Positions 31,945 to 44,034 of a stretch of DNA of 64,000 nt are shown in pieces. The translations under genes were made by a program, and so were the position numbers. Source of the stretch: Gnomoniopsis sp. IMI 355080 (Eukaryota > Ascomycota > Sordariomycetes > Diaporthales > Gnomoniaceae); the NCBI GenBank assembly GCA_027946555.1, contig JAPEVC010000057.1:62001-126000 (forward strand), written 5' to 3'. Below the pieces are notes generated by a model. The model was not told where the DNA came from. It made no database searches and saw only the letters and a program-made list of their open reading frames with translations. Position 1 is the stretch's first letter. Every line of letters begins with the position of its first letter.

Positions 31945-32767
31945 TGTTTTAGAATTTCCCCTTGTCTAAGTCTTTGATTCCGTTCAGTTTGAAGCGTTCG
32001 TTGTCAGCTCGAGGAAATGTTGCAAGGAGGCATAATGCTATGCAAGAACCCCTCACCAAAGGCGTACAGGCGCTGACATGCGCTTATTATTATACTGACT
32101 GGCTAACAAAAGCAGGCAGCTGCAAGGTGTGGAGTGGCTCGATCAGTGTAAAAACCCCCTGCAACTTTTCAACAAGGGTTATGACTGGTCAGTAACACGC
32201 ACAGATAGCAGCCCGTGCCCGGCGTCTTACAGCCACCCTTTAAGAAGGCAAGACTTATCGACTACCTAGGTACAAACACATCTTCATCGCTCGAAACCGC
32301 TAAGGAGCTCGCCCCTCCTTCTGCGCCTCTTCCGTATCTCTCACGCACATATGCAATGTGACAACGGTCGGTTTTCCCCGCTAGTACGCCCGCGCGACAG
32401 TCAGCTCCTGCGCGTGTGGTAGATCGTATCCTATAGGAATCAAAAGTCCTGCATGCTTGCTTACGTTCTTACCCACCATTATGCATCGGCCAGACCCATG
32501 TATGCAGAAAAGATGGATGTCGCCTTCCACTCAAGGACAGAGCAGGCACAATGCAAGGGCAACGAGGAAGCCATGATAGGAGTGTGCAGAGAAGATCCCA
32601 TGTGGAGTATTTCGAGGGATTCAAGTAGGCTCAGGTTTCCACTGTGGCCCGGGTCCGTTTAGGTCTGCCTCGGGCGTTCTGGCCTACGAAACTTTGAGAC
32701 GTTTCGCACCCTTTGGCGACAGCCTCGAAGCCTGGTATTCTTCTGCTCCCCCATTCCAATTCACAAG
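31945..32767. other. Divergent spacer, Nudix / HET genes
   Basis: About 820 bp without a supportable gene. A perfect TACCTAGGTA palindrome is at 32263-32272. Confidence 0.45.
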
Positions 32768-35244
32768 ATGCTTTGCGAAGTCTGTGTATGGATGTTGCGA
32801 GGTCGTCGTGGGCAGAATTTTGGGGGCACGCTGGGCCTTCAATTTGTTCACCACGATTCCGCTGAGTCTTTTTGGGCATCCGTCGCTCAAGACTGCTCGA
32901 TCTGTCGCCCCCTAGGAGACGAAGTCGGGGTCAATTTTTTTCCAGCCCTCCAGCGGATGGCATCAGCTCATGATCTGGCTTTTCTCGATCTCCGCAGCCA
33001 GGCCCATCTATCTGCTGTGCCTCGGGACTCGATTAGCCAAGGCCCTATCTATCGCCTGGACTTCCTGGTGGAATGGGCTGGAATCAAGTTTCGTCACACA
33101 TTTGTGCTCAGACCAATAGACTTAGAAGGTTATTTGACGGACACGCATGAGAAAACTCGAGCTTGGCTGACTAGATCATACCAGATGGGAACGTGGAATC
33201 GCTGTTGAGAACGCCCGTTTCCGACCACATGTACCATGCCGAAGTTTTGGGGCTCGCCAAAACGTGGCTTCGTACATGCAAATGCGTTCCTGAGCGGAAG
33301 TTGAAAACCGACGAATATCCGACTCGCCTGATCAACCTCGCCGGGTTGAAGAAACTAGGCACAATCGACGCGAAGAAGTGGGTATATCACGAAGATTTAG
33401 GGCTGGACGAGCTAGGAAAAACCACAGTCAACCTCGTCGACACAAAAAGTCTGGCATGGTCCAAGCTGGAAGACAAGGCATACGTGACCCTCAGCCATAA
33501 GTGGGGTGGCGCGGATAGACCGGTCAAACCAGCCAAATTGACGAAAAGCACGGAGAAAGCATACCGAGAAGGTGTACGCTTAGAGGATTTACCTCGAACT
33601 TTTCAAGACGCCATCCACTTCGCCCTTCGCGTGGATGATAGGGTCCACTACATCTGGATCGACTCTCTGTGCATTATCCAAGGAGACGAGAAAGACTGGT
33701 TGAAAGAATCCGCCCGCATGCAGGACGTGTATCGCAATTCCTTCCTGAATATCTCAGCCACAGCTGCAGAACACAGTGGGGAGGGCCTCTACTCACGTCG
33801 CGACCCACAGCATTTGTGGGAAGAGGTTGTCCGCTTGGACGTTGGCGGCCTCAATCAGGGTGCAGAGGATACACTTCAGAAAAGTCGCGTCAGGACCTGG
33901 CCCAAATTTAACGGCGACGCAGATATCCCTACCACTCCAGCTTCAGTTCCGGATTCACAGTTTACGCCCTTGGCCAAAGTACAAAGCTGTCTACTAGTAG
34001 ACGTGTCAAGCTGGGAAACACTAGTGAACCAAGCCCCTGTCAACAAGCGTGGCTGGGTTGTTCAGGAGCGACTACTGGCCCCTAGGGTGTTGCACTTCTG
34101 CCGTGGCCGACTCGCTTGGGAGTGTGCAGAGTTCGATGATATCGAGGGGCATGTCCCAGGCATACCCAACTATCAGCTCATTGCAGACGAGATCTATGAA
34201 AGCATCCCAATCAAGGGACTAACACCAGAAGAGCACGGCAGAAAGCTCAGGAAAAACAGGCTCCGCGGACTGGAAGACACCTCTGATTTGGGCAAGAATG
34301 GCCCAGAATCTAGTATTGTCAATTCACTTGAGCTATGGTCTCGGATTGTTGAGATGTACTGCAAAACTGACCTGACGAAAGAAAAGGACAAACTGATTGC
34401 GCTTTCGGGTATAGCTCACCGTATGGCCAACATCATCGCAGGTTCAAGCAAAAACGGCGACCAGGTCCGGTACATAGCCGGACTATGGAATGTGCATCTT
34501 GTCAGTCAATTGCTTTGGCGTGTTGAGCCAGTTTATCGTGGCGACTCCGACTCCAGCTCGGACACGATTGAGTACTTGTCGAGACGCCCGGAAGAATACA
34601 GAGCGCCATCATTTTCTTGGGCTTCTGTCGATGCGCAATTTGGCAATGGTATTGCCTGCGGCCATGTTCTTGAATCTGACGGCGTCCTTGTCGAAGTCCC
34701 ACAGGACAAAGGTGACAACACGCTAGAACCGGAAAAAAACGTCTGGGAAAAGAGCGTGTACGTGAAATTCGCGACAACCAACAAGTTTGGTTTGGTCGAA
34801 AGGGGTCACATCCGGTTGTGGGCCTGGCTGCACCCTGTGGAGTTACGACAAGAAGGCTCTCTCTACTACTGGTCCTTGAGGGGCAGGATTGAGGACGAGA
34901 AACACTTTAATGTGTCCCTTGATTGTCCAACCGACGACGATCAGCACCACAGGCTTACCGAGTCAGACCACATCTTTTGCATTCCGATGGCATATGGGCC
35001 GTCTCAGCGATCAAACGATCTCATCTGTCTCCTCTTGGAACAAGCCCCTATCGACGACCATCAAATAAGTGCTTGGCCAGAAGCCTGCAGGAGATCGACT
35101 TTCAAGCGCATTGGCTGGACAAAGCTTTCGAATTCATTCGACCATGTCGCATGGCAACACATTTCCGAGACCCGGCATAGTCAAAAGATTGCGGACGAAT
35201 TGTATGATAAAGACGCTAGGAGAAGTCTTGTGTATATCATCTGA
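32768..35244 (+). CDS. HET-domain (heterokaryon incompatibility-type) protein
   Basis: Two exons (32768-33128 and 33185-35244), 56-bp intron, predicted 806 aa. The N-terminal exon has a Cys-rich start typical of the family (MLCEVCVWMLRGRRG and DCSICRPLGDEVG). After the intron comes AEVLGLAKTWLRTCK. The HET domain runs from about residue 215 to 410: AYVTLSHKWGG, LPRTFQDAIHFAL, VHYIWIDSLCIIQGD, SARMQDVYRNSFLNISATAA, and RGWVVQERLLAPRVLHF. The C-terminal half has the usual LIALSGIAHRMA and APSFSWASVDA segments. HET proteins mediate non-self recognition and cell death in filamentous fungi, but most are uncharacterised and the family is large; the specificity of this copy is unknown. No NLR or partner gene (het-s, SesB type) is adjacent. 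Confidence 0.93.
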
Positions 35245-35682
35245 TCATGATTGGGCTGAGCTTAGAACATCTGAACATTAAATTTGCCTCCCTCTCCTAC
35301 GAATACGTGCGAGTCATAACAGGTCGTTAGGCAAGAAAAGGCGAATATCTTGATCCAAAGAGAATCTTGCTTATGACTAAATGGACCCAAGCACAAGCGT
35401 AAGCAAGTTAACAGCTTCAAGAAGGCACTGATCTAAAGAGAGATGCTGTTTATTGTTGTTTCATGAGGTAAGTAAGAATAGCAACTGAAATTAAGTAAAG
35501 TTAATTGAATCTAGGTAGGCTACACTATTATTTCCGGGTCATAGGTACTAGCCTCTAGGACTAATTTTTAAAACGAGTTTCCAGTAACAAGGAACCCAAG
35601 TCCACTACCCTTTAATTCTCGAATTCGATTCTTCAAAAACGGCAAAAGGTTTAAGGACAGCCGTGACATCGAACAAAAGCAA
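35245..35682. other. AT-rich spacer
   Basis: About 440 bp between the HET gene and the tRNA gene. No coding signature. It contains TAGGTAGG-type fragments near 35510. Confidence 0.45.
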
Positions 35683-35776
35683 TGACAACCGTGTGATTCG
35701 AACACACGCCCCTTTCGAGACTACGATACTCAAGATGATCCTGAACGTAGCGCCTTAACCGCTCGGCCAGGTTGCC
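35683..35776 (-). tRNA. tRNA-Leu (anticodon CAG) with 13-nt intron
   Basis: On the minus strand the 5' GGCAACC pairs with GGTTGTC at the 3' end, followed by discriminator A at 35683. The D arm has TGGCCGAGCGGTTAAGGC, class II type. The anticodon stem is CTACG / CGTAG. The segment between is 20 nt: loop TT-CAG-G, a 13-nt intron (35739-35727) inserted after position 37, and one closing T. The intron contains ATCTTGA, which can pair with the anticodon region TCAGGAT (one G-U), as expected for tRNA introns. T arm GTGTG-TTCGAAT-CACAC carries the internal B box. The long variable arm and discriminator A fit Leu rather than Ser. It decodes CUG. Confidence 0.92.
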
Positions 35777-36470
35777 GATGAAAATTTACACAAAATCTTC
35801 AATTAAAGTACTCAGACCAAATCTGGCTGGCGTTTTCAAGACGCTCTCAACTGCCTTGTAGTTCCAAGCCTTGATTCTTGTATACCTGAGTAGTGCGCTT
35901 TGTTCATGATGCTAACGTTGAAGACAGAATGATATTTACATTCGCCTTACTGAGCGTCGCCCGCGACTTCGTCCTTGACCTTACCCAGCCTAGCCATTTC
36001 TTCCCCACCATGCTCAGCGCCGTCGACAGTTGCGCCTCTGATGACTCGGCCTAAAAACCGTGGTAAAACTCGAACAAACCCAGTAGCGTCACCGACGCCC
36101 CCTCGAGATAGTCAGGACCTCAAAACCCAGTGCGCTCCGGCGTTTCAGCGCCATAAAAAGCGTTGACCACGTCAACGTGCAAAGTCAGCGCGCCGAGATT
36201 GGCGCGGCTAAGTCCACACAGGATGTGGTGAGGTTGACCACCGAGCCTGCATCGTTGAACTTTGCCGACGAGCTGAAGGACGATCCTGTGCGTTGTCGTA
36301 CCGTGCTTATCACCACGAGCAATGCAGACCGTGCTGGTCCCGGTTGCGCCGACGAGATGAAGGGGTCGGATTTGTCTGTTGGCCACGGCAGCCTTGAGTT
36401 CCGGGGTCACCTCCCTTGCACTTCATCTTCAAGTGAGATGACTTCCGTGATCTCACCCAAGCTAGCCAGC
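35777..36470. other. Spacer, nothing recognised
   Basis: Between the tRNA gene and the 3' end of the antiporter. Open frames here have no family signature. Confidence 0.4.
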
Positions 36471-37928
36471 CTAATCGTCCCTGTCATCTTCACTATCATG
36501 CACCATACCTGTGAGACCATCGCGCTCTCCTCCAAGGAGCGGGGCTTGCTCGCTCGTCCGTCTGCTGAAGTGGCCACCGAGGCTGATCACTAAACCACTC
36601 AAGCCATGCACCATCGTGCTGCCCAGAACCACGAAGCAGACGACCGGCCAGATGAGTGAGATGGCCACCTCACGGTCATTATACGGCGGACCGACCGGCG
36701 TCTTAGGCCTTGGTAATGGTGCCGACGTGCCTGTCTCTAAATTCGCCCTTGCTTCGATCGCCAGGAATAGCGCTCCTACACCCATAGGACCAAAATGACC
36801 GCAGAACAGCGCTTCTTTGTAGGTCTTCACATCCGGGATGACTTTTCCAACATGCATGACCAAGACTGCGGGTAATCGTCTGAATAGAAGGACCAGTGCG
36901 AGGAAAAGAAACAGACTTCCCACGCCAATGTGCCCGTGCAGCACCCCGTCGGTCTTTGGGACAAATTCCGTCCACGGGATCATCGAGCCGAAATACACGA
37001 ACATACTCGAATCAAGCACCAAATCGACAATATTCCGGAAGGGCGCCTCCCCCTGTGCTTCTTCCTCCTTGCGCGAGAACCATCCATCATGCGCAAAGCC
37101 AATGCCTGCGCCAAAAGCTAGCAGGAAATCGTCACTTCCCAGCGTGCTCCCCACGCCAACGCACAGAAGCGCCAGCAGCAAATAGAATACCACCAAGCTC
37201 GGTCTGCTCGTATACCCTCGATCTTCCGAAAATCGAAGCGATCTGTTGGCGACCCAGCCAAGTCCGTAGCCGATGAGCAGTCCTAACAGGCATTGGTAGA
37301 GAATGGTGATGAGGAACCATTCTTTGACTGCGTCGCCTGCTGTCCGCGTCTCAAAAATGGACAACCCAATGTACAAGAACGGAAAACTAGCTCCGTCGTT
37401 GCACGCGGATTCCGCAGACAGCAGATTCCGCAACCGTGTGGGCACGCGTTTAGAGAACATGCTTTCGCCCAGGACTGACGCCGCAAGAACGGGGTCCGTG
37501 GGACTCAGGCATGCGCCAATGATCATGGCAGTGGGTGCATTGACTTTGAAAATGTAATAAGCAAACAAGCTCGTCACGGCCCACGAGAAGGTCATGATCG
37601 GCCCGAGGAAGTAGACGACGGACAGCCAGTGTCGCCGAGCGGAAAACCAGTGTGCTGGCAGCTCGATGCCCACGGCGAAGCATTGCAAAGCGAGAATGAC
37701 GCGGGTGCCCTCTTGGGTAAAGATGTCGGTCAAGCCCCAGTCCTGGTGTGGCGAGAGGACATGCAGGACAGCCGGGCCAAGGATGATGCCATAGACCACA
37801 GCGAGAGGGGGCTCGGAGAGGTGGAGACGATTACGGATGAGAATGGAGAAGAGAGCGAAGAGAATCAGAAAGATGGATATCGTAAGGTAGGAAATATGTG
37901 GCGCAGTGGGCTCGAGTTGGGACCACAT
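36471..37928 (-). CDS. Na+(K+)/H+ antiporter, Nha1/Sod2-like (CPA1 family)
   Basis: Single exon, 485 aa. It should exchange alkali cations for protons across the plasma membrane and support salt and pH tolerance. About 12 membrane segments are visible. Diagnostic motifs: YGIILGPAVLHVLSP early, the QCFAVGIELPAHWF segment, IIGACLSPTDPVLAASVLG (the T-D-P motif of fungal Nha1) and LLSAESACNDGASFPFLYI, where the E-S-x-C-N-D-G residues form the ion site. A later conserved segment is GHFGPMGVGALFLAIEARA. The hydrophilic C-terminal tail is very short (about 35 residues) compared with the several hundred of yeast Nha1, so the regulatory tail is essentially missing; this is known in some filamentous-fungal paralogues. 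It ends in an acidic DSEDDRDD. Start ATG is at 37928 with no upstream in-frame extension of interest. Confidence 0.9.
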   Translation of the reverse strand: MWSQLEPTAPHISYLTISIFLILFALFSILIRNRLHLSEPPLAVVYGIILGPAVLHVLSPHQDWGLTDIFTQEGTRVILALQCFAVGIELPAHWFSARRHWLSVVYFLGPIMTFSWAVTSLFAYYIFKVNAPTAMIIGACLSPTDPVLAASVLGESMFSKRVPTRLRNLLSAESACNDGASFPFLYIGLSIFETRTAGDAVKEWFLITILYQCLLGLLIGYGLGWVANRSLRFSEDRGYTSRPSLVVFYLLLALLCVGVGSTLGSDDFLLAFGAGIGFAHDGWFSRKEEEAQGEAPFRNIVDLVLDSSMFVYFGSMIPWTEFVPKTDGVLHGHIGVGSLFLFLALVLLFRRLPAVLVMHVGKVIPDVKTYKEALFCGHFGPMGVGALFLAIEARANLETGTSAPLPRPKTPVGPPYNDREVAISLIWPVVCFVVLGSTMVHGLSGLVISLGGHFSRRTSEQAPLLGGERDGLTGMVHDSEDDRDD

Positions 37929-40900
37929 GGTGAAGCAGGATCGGCGCGAATGTGGTTAAAGTGTGCGCGTGGACAGGAGTGACCGTATGCACAATCGAAT
38001 GTCACACTCTCTGGATAACACAAGCTGCTCGATGTTGTTTATGACCATGTTTGAAATCAGTATCCAGAGATGTTGGCGGACTCCATGGCTGTTTGGAGAG
38101 GATGTTTTGTGTTCTCCTCTAGATGACGTTGTGATGCCCAGCGCAATAATCCATGACGGCCTAGTCTTACTCCCCCTGCCAACCTTGTTTCAACGACACT
38201 CTGTCCGCTTCCAGCTTAGCAGGGAAAGATGTATGAACCGCCTCTGCATTTTTGGGGGGTCCAGCCCGAACGGTGTTAACACAACCTGCAGATCAAAACT
38301 ACATATACTGCTGCAGGAAAATCGTGTTTATTGATCCTAGTCATCAATAAACGGTGCAGCAATGAGAGGCACAATTGCAACGACATCTGCTTTCAGACTC
38401 ACAATGCTGAACACTCTGGGGCAGCACAAACATCAGAGAATACTTGAGGGCCTCTTCTACATTAGATACACTATTTGTAAATGCTGCAGCCCTTTCACTT
38501 GTTAAGTTATGGTATTGATGAATGTCCAGCAACATCTCTGCCCCACTTCCTGCAACCTTCAAGATTCTGGAAAAGTGAGAAGTAGATCTATGCTCTCAGT
38601 GTTGTGTGTTCCAGCCTAGTGCTTTCTATATCTACCTTGACGCAACATGGAATTTGATTACAGATTTTCTTCGTCTTCTTTCCCACCTTCAGAACACTTA
38701 GGTCTCAACAGCAAGACAGTAAGACTTGATAATACTCTTTGACCAGTGGCATTTTAAAAGGCCCTGTCACTCGCGTCGTCTAATTCCATTTCTTCTACCA
38801 TTCTTTGTGGGCACCCCCTTTCCCATGCAAACACTTCGGCAACGTCTGTCTCCTGTGGGCTGTTCAGCAGTTGACGCCCGCCTCGGGAGTCCTGTTATTC
38901 ACCACGATGAAGACAGCCAGGCAATTATCAGGGTCTCAGTCAATGACCACCCTGCCCATTAGAAGCGCGTTCACCAGTGGCAGCTTGATTAACACGACAG
39001 TATCCACCATCAGGTCCCAGACTCCGTTAGTAACCACGACCACCTGGGCAGTCATGGAACCTGGAGCAGCGGATCATCAGATATGTCATGGAGCACATCA
39101 TCTATTGCTTCGGTTCAACAACTTATTTAGCGCAGACCCATCGAGGGTCTGAAATCCCCACGACTACTTCGAGTGAGTCCGACTAGGCTTCCGTCACACC
39201 AGTGACCCTTGTCACTACTATCGCCAATGATGGCCGCTTGCCCTCGAGTGCCTCGCTCACAACAGATCGCCGCGACAATGCGCTATTGCGAAAAGCTGGT
39301 CGACTTGGTCAACGTTGCTGGATAGACGGGCCGCTAGAATGATGGCGCGACGGGCAGACATCCGGGCGCGTTTTATTGCCATGGCTTCGCGGACCTGGGC
39401 AAGGGAGCCCGTTTCAGTGCGTCAATATAACCGGAGACGGCGCGCCATCACTTTTACACAATCCTAGGGTGTCGGGAGTACACCAATACTGGACGGTGTC
39501 AATCTTGCTCGGTTGTTGCCGGAATTCTGATGATTAATGAATAGAAGTTGCAAATCGGAAGACGTCCGTGTCTCTCTGGCTTCCTTGTCTTTGCATGTAA
39601 AATTCGGGAAATTTCCTCTGTTCCAGCAATGATGACAATCTATAAGATTACAAGTGATTCGCGCCAGTGCAACATTTGCTCGCGGAAACTAAAAAATGAG
39701 TAAGTCCGTTCCTACATAAGTGACAACAGTGTGTATGTGCTGAGAAGTTGTCGGCGAGTTCATTCAAGTAAGAAAGGTACCCTATCTATGTATGCTGATG
39801 GCACCAGAATCATGTCGCTTGCCCTTTGCAGCCATTGTTAAGTGAAGTAACGCGAGTTTGTATTTTGAGTCCAGGGTAAGCTTGACTCAGGGGGATGGAA
39901 GAAGAATGGGTGGCTGAGTCAAACTTACCCTAGACCTCAAATTCAAAATCATGAAGTTTTTGCTCTTGACTACCTCCAGGTAGGTAAGTTCCGACAAGCC
40001 CATGTAAATTGATACTGGACACCTGAAGTCCACATATAGTTGGTATGAGGCTGATGAACAGATAATGTATCCTGCGACACAAAAACATATCTCAGCATTG
40101 TCTTTGTGAATAGATGACGTTGAATGCTCTCGTCCTAATAAGCTGCTTCTCCGAGGCGAGACCAGAGCATGTCAGATCTCAATGGCCGTAACGATGGCAA
40201 AGTGGATACATGTCCAGCCAGGTCCGGCAACATGAGATCCGGCCTCCTCCGCAGTACTTGCATTTCATGAATGGCGAGCCTCTGTCGCACAATCGCCCTG
40301 GTCTCTCAAGCGCAGTATATAAGATTCACGAGTTTGCAGGCTGACCAAGACGGTCATCCATCAGGTCACTCAGCCTCCTAGCAGAGCAAAAAGTGCGCAA
40401 CGACGGCGAAAATAGTACCTCAAGCCGGGATCGCGAGAAGACCAGGAGGAATTGATTGACTTGAACCAAGCGCTTGATTGGTGCGCTTGAGGTTGGTTTT
40501 GTGATACCGTAAGACTGAAGTTTTTGAGAGGGAGGAGTTAGAAAAAAGTCTAATCGCAGCAAGCGATATTGTTTTTCGTCAACATCACGCTTGTGGCTGT
40601 CATGGGTAGCTAGTATGAACATGCATATCCGTCGCCTCGAACCTTGGTTGGAGCCAAACAGCAAGACCTCATATTGAGTAGATATGGCTTCTTGGCGTCT
40701 CTTATAATCAGCATTAGAAACGGCATTGTGGTCTTGTTTATTGTTGATATACCGTCGGTCGGACTAGGATGCATCATGTCTCTTAATGAGCAAGGATTGC
40801 AGGAGGCTCGAGCTCGACTCAACCTCCCCTTGACCGGCATAGCTCGGTCGACTCTGAATGGAGCAACAGATACCCCTGCTTATCAGTCAGTATTGCTCTG

Positions 40901-41779
40901 CGATGGGATTGGGCTGGGACTTGATAGTAGTCATTGTTTCTCGTGTTTTTTACTACTCATAGGTACACTCATGCATGTCAATGGCCGTTGACGGGTGGGC
41001 TGACTGCTGTATCTTGGGTAATTGGGTCAATCAAAGTATCTACATAGTACTATACCTACCGAAATTTGTCTACTTAGACGCTAGGCTGTCAGCCTAGGCG
41101 AATCATGCTAGCTACCTAATTCGAAGAAGCGGCAGACGAATCGCCAGCCCGCCAATGACTCGTTTTAACGGTGAAGACATAGGTGTGGCGTCCGGTGGAG
41201 CCGTCATAGAAGACGAAAATCAACACTTTTCAATGGTGCCTGGCCAAACAACGGGGTCCCAGAAGATAAGTGGGCGACCCTTGCAGACAAATGGAGACGC
41301 CAAGAGAGATCGCGGCGCGAACCTTCACGAGCTTACATCCCGCAGCACGGTCCAATGCGACGCCACGACAGGGACTAAGACTTTCCTAAATTGGAAGGTC
41401 TCTCTGTCGTTCGCCCCAAGATCCCACAATCCGGGTCCACTGCCTGTACGAGTGTTCACCTACTATGGCGCGATAATACAGCATAGAGCTCCCGGTTAAA
41501 TACGACGACGATAGGCCGTGACCCTTGCCAGCTACTAGGTTCATGCAACCGCACGCACGCGATAACAACTTGCAGCGGAGCAGTGCAGATGCAGAAGGAA
41601 ATAGTGGACCCTCGCGGGGAAATCCATGGCTGGCAATGTCAAAGACGAGAGATAATGCTGCGATGTATAAAGAGAAGGCCGGTTGGCCCTCCCTTGATGG
41701 CCGGGCAACATGTGAGACGCGGTGTGGGTGGTCTTCGTTTCCCATCTAGAAAAGCCGGTAATCACTCATTGCCTCCAAT
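37929..41779. other. 3.9 kb gene-poor stretch
   Basis: No intact gene recognised. Several frames of 60-115 codons exist near 38.0-38.3, 38.7-39.15, 40.6-41.0 and 41.2-41.7 kb without domain signatures. At 39629 a short frame gives SDSRQCNICSRKLKNE followed by a GTAAGT donor, a zinc-ligand-like snippet with no convincing next exon. An imperfect inverted repeat is at 39864-39941. The last few hundred bases must be the promoter of the S41 peptidase. Confidence 0.4.
39864..39941. repeat. Imperfect inverted repeat (possible hairpin)
   Basis: Left arm 39864-39890 reads TTTGAGTCCAGGGTAAGC then TTGACTCAG. Right arm 39914-39941 reads CTGAGTCAAACTTACCC then TAGACCTCAAA. The arms match over about 25 of 28 positions and enclose a purine-rich 23-nt loop. 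No coding frame covers it and no terminal duplication was seen. Confidence 0.7.
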
Positions 41780-44034
41780 ATGACCATGGCGCCTCGATCC
41801 GTGTTGCTTGCGGCTGTCAGCCTGTACGGCGTCGCCGTGAGGGCTCAGACCGAAGAGCCGTGTGCGGTTGTCAGCGCCGCCTACGCAAGCCAGATCGCAG
41901 CAGAGCCGACTGCAACGCCGACGATTGCTGCCTCCATTGCGTATGATTGTCTCTTGTCTGTGCCACTGGGCCAGGAGGCTGCATTGGACTTTGTGGACTC
42001 GATCGAGCCATATCTGGAATGGCAGACCGGTTAGTTTTGATACTTCCTTTTTCTCCGCCTAAAGCTGTCGACGTATACTAATGAATGACACCAGACGCCG
42101 CGTACAAGGCGGACCCCCCGGCGGATTACTTTTATCCGGCCTATAACATGTTCGATAACTTGGCTACCATCAGGTCGAAGCTGAGCAACGCATCATATTC
42201 GGGAGAATATGAGTTTCAGGACGAGCTGTACAGGACGGTTTTCGGAGCAGGTCACGACGGCCATTTCGTGATGTATCCGGATTTGTTGACCATCCCTTTC
42301 GACTGGAATCGGCCTCTGTCTCTTGTCTCGATCAGTGACGACCAGTCCACTTTGCCGGAGATCAAGGTTTACGAGGACATCATTTCCTCGCCCAGCACTG
42401 CCTCAGTCGTGACGCTCATCAACGGTATTGACGCAGCCACCTATCTGGAAGATCGCATCTACCAAGGCAGCTGGAACCAAGACGCTGATTCTGCATACAA
42501 TTCCATGTTCTATGAGATTGCCGGTGTTGCAGCAGGTCTCGGTGTGGGCTACTTCCAAGGCCAGGGTCGCATTCGCTACATTTATCAGGGTGCCACAACA
42601 AACCTGACTTTCGCTAATGGCACTGAATTCAGCTTGGAGAACTATGCACACATCAAAGAGCCGTTCACCAACGTGACTGACGGCGAGTCGATGTATGAAC
42701 TCTTCTGCAACCCCGACGGCTACGGCAGCGATGCCGCTGCAGCTGCTAGCAGCGACACCACGCTGGCCAGCAATGTCACCATTCCCGGCTACCCGACCCC
42801 CATCATTGCCACGAACGATGCCATTGTGGCGGGCTTCTACCTCGACGGTGAAGGATACGAGGACGTGGCCGTCATCATCGCGCTTGCCTTTGAGAGCGAG
42901 TCGCCCGCGGAGTTCCAGGCAGTCGCCCAGCAGTTCTACGACCAAGCGCGGGCAGACGGCAAGACGAAGCTGGTCATTGACTTCCAAAGCAATGGCGGAG
43001 GCTATATCCTCCAAGGCTACGACTTTTTCCGTCAGCTGTTCCCCAGCATTCTTCAGGATGGCTTCTCACGCTGGAAGGACAGCGACTCGTACCTCGCCAT
43101 TGCGGATGTCGTCTCCACCGCCGTGGCCGATCTAGACCCATACACGTCCTCTGACGCGGACTTGATCAGCTACTACGAGAGCTGGTTCAACTACCGCTAT
43201 GATTTCAACCTCACTAACCAACCTTTCCTCTCCTTTGACGACAAGTTCGGCCCAGCCGTCTTCCAGGACACCAACTACACGGAGATCATGCGCTGGAATC
43301 TCAACGACAACCTCACCACCACCAACGAAACATTTGGTCTTGGCATCGAGATCAGCGGCTACGGCACGCTCTCCAACCTCACCCAGCCGTTTGCCGCCGA
43401 GGACATCATTCTCCTGTACGACGGCGTGTGCGCGTCGACGTGCACGCTCGCTTCGGAAATGCTTCGCATCCAGGGCGGCGTCAAGTCCATCGCATTTGGC
43501 GGACGGCCCCAGGCGGGGCCCATCCAGGGCGTGGGCGGCATCAAGGGCTCCCAGACGCTGAGCTGGGCCAACGTGTACGAGTTCAACCAGTGGGCCCTCG
43601 AGAACGCGGCGGACGACACCCTCACGGCCGAGCAGACGGCGGCGCTGGAGCGGTACAACACCCTCGCGATCAACAGGAGCTCGGCGTCGGCGTTGAACAC
43701 GCGCGATCAGATTCTGCGCGACAATGTGGATGACGGTCTGCCTGCGCAGTACGTCGTGGAGGAGGTGGACTGTCGGCTGTATTGGACGGCCGAGATGATT
43801 ACGGATATCACGGCGGTGTGGAAGGCCGCGGCGGATTCTGCGTTTTATGGCGCCGCGTGCGCGTATGGTGGCATTGAGGCGCCGACGAAGAAGAGGCGTG
43901 TGGACGGGGCACCGAAGAGGTCGTCGAGGTCGAGACTACAGGTTAGGAAGCCGGCTGGTGGCTTCAAGAGGGCCGACCTTGCTGCGCTACCAGCGACGGT
44001 CCGCGCTAAGCAGATCTTGAAGGCTATTCCATAG
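41780..44034 (+). CDS. Secreted S41-family (CPAF/UstP-like) serine peptidase
   Basis: Two exons (41780-42029 and 42095-44034), 65-bp intron with a perfect TACTAAT branch site, predicted 729 aa. A signal peptide covers about residues 1-22 (ending VAVRAQ). The N-terminal region EPCAVVSAAYASQ and YDCLLSVP is the usual start of this fungal family. The peptidase domain has FGAGHDGHFVMYPDLL, then LVIDFQSNGGGYILQGYDFF, and LYDGVCASTCTLASEML. Ser531 in CASTC is the predicted nucleophile of the Ser-Lys type S41 fold. Many NxT/S sites fit secretion. The C-terminal 60 residues are basic (KKRRVDGAPKRSSRSRLQ) and look like an added tail. The substrate is unknown; the relative UstP sits in the ustiloxin cluster, but no ustiloxin-type precursor is seen here. 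An alternative start is the ATG two codons downstream. Confidence 0.88.
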
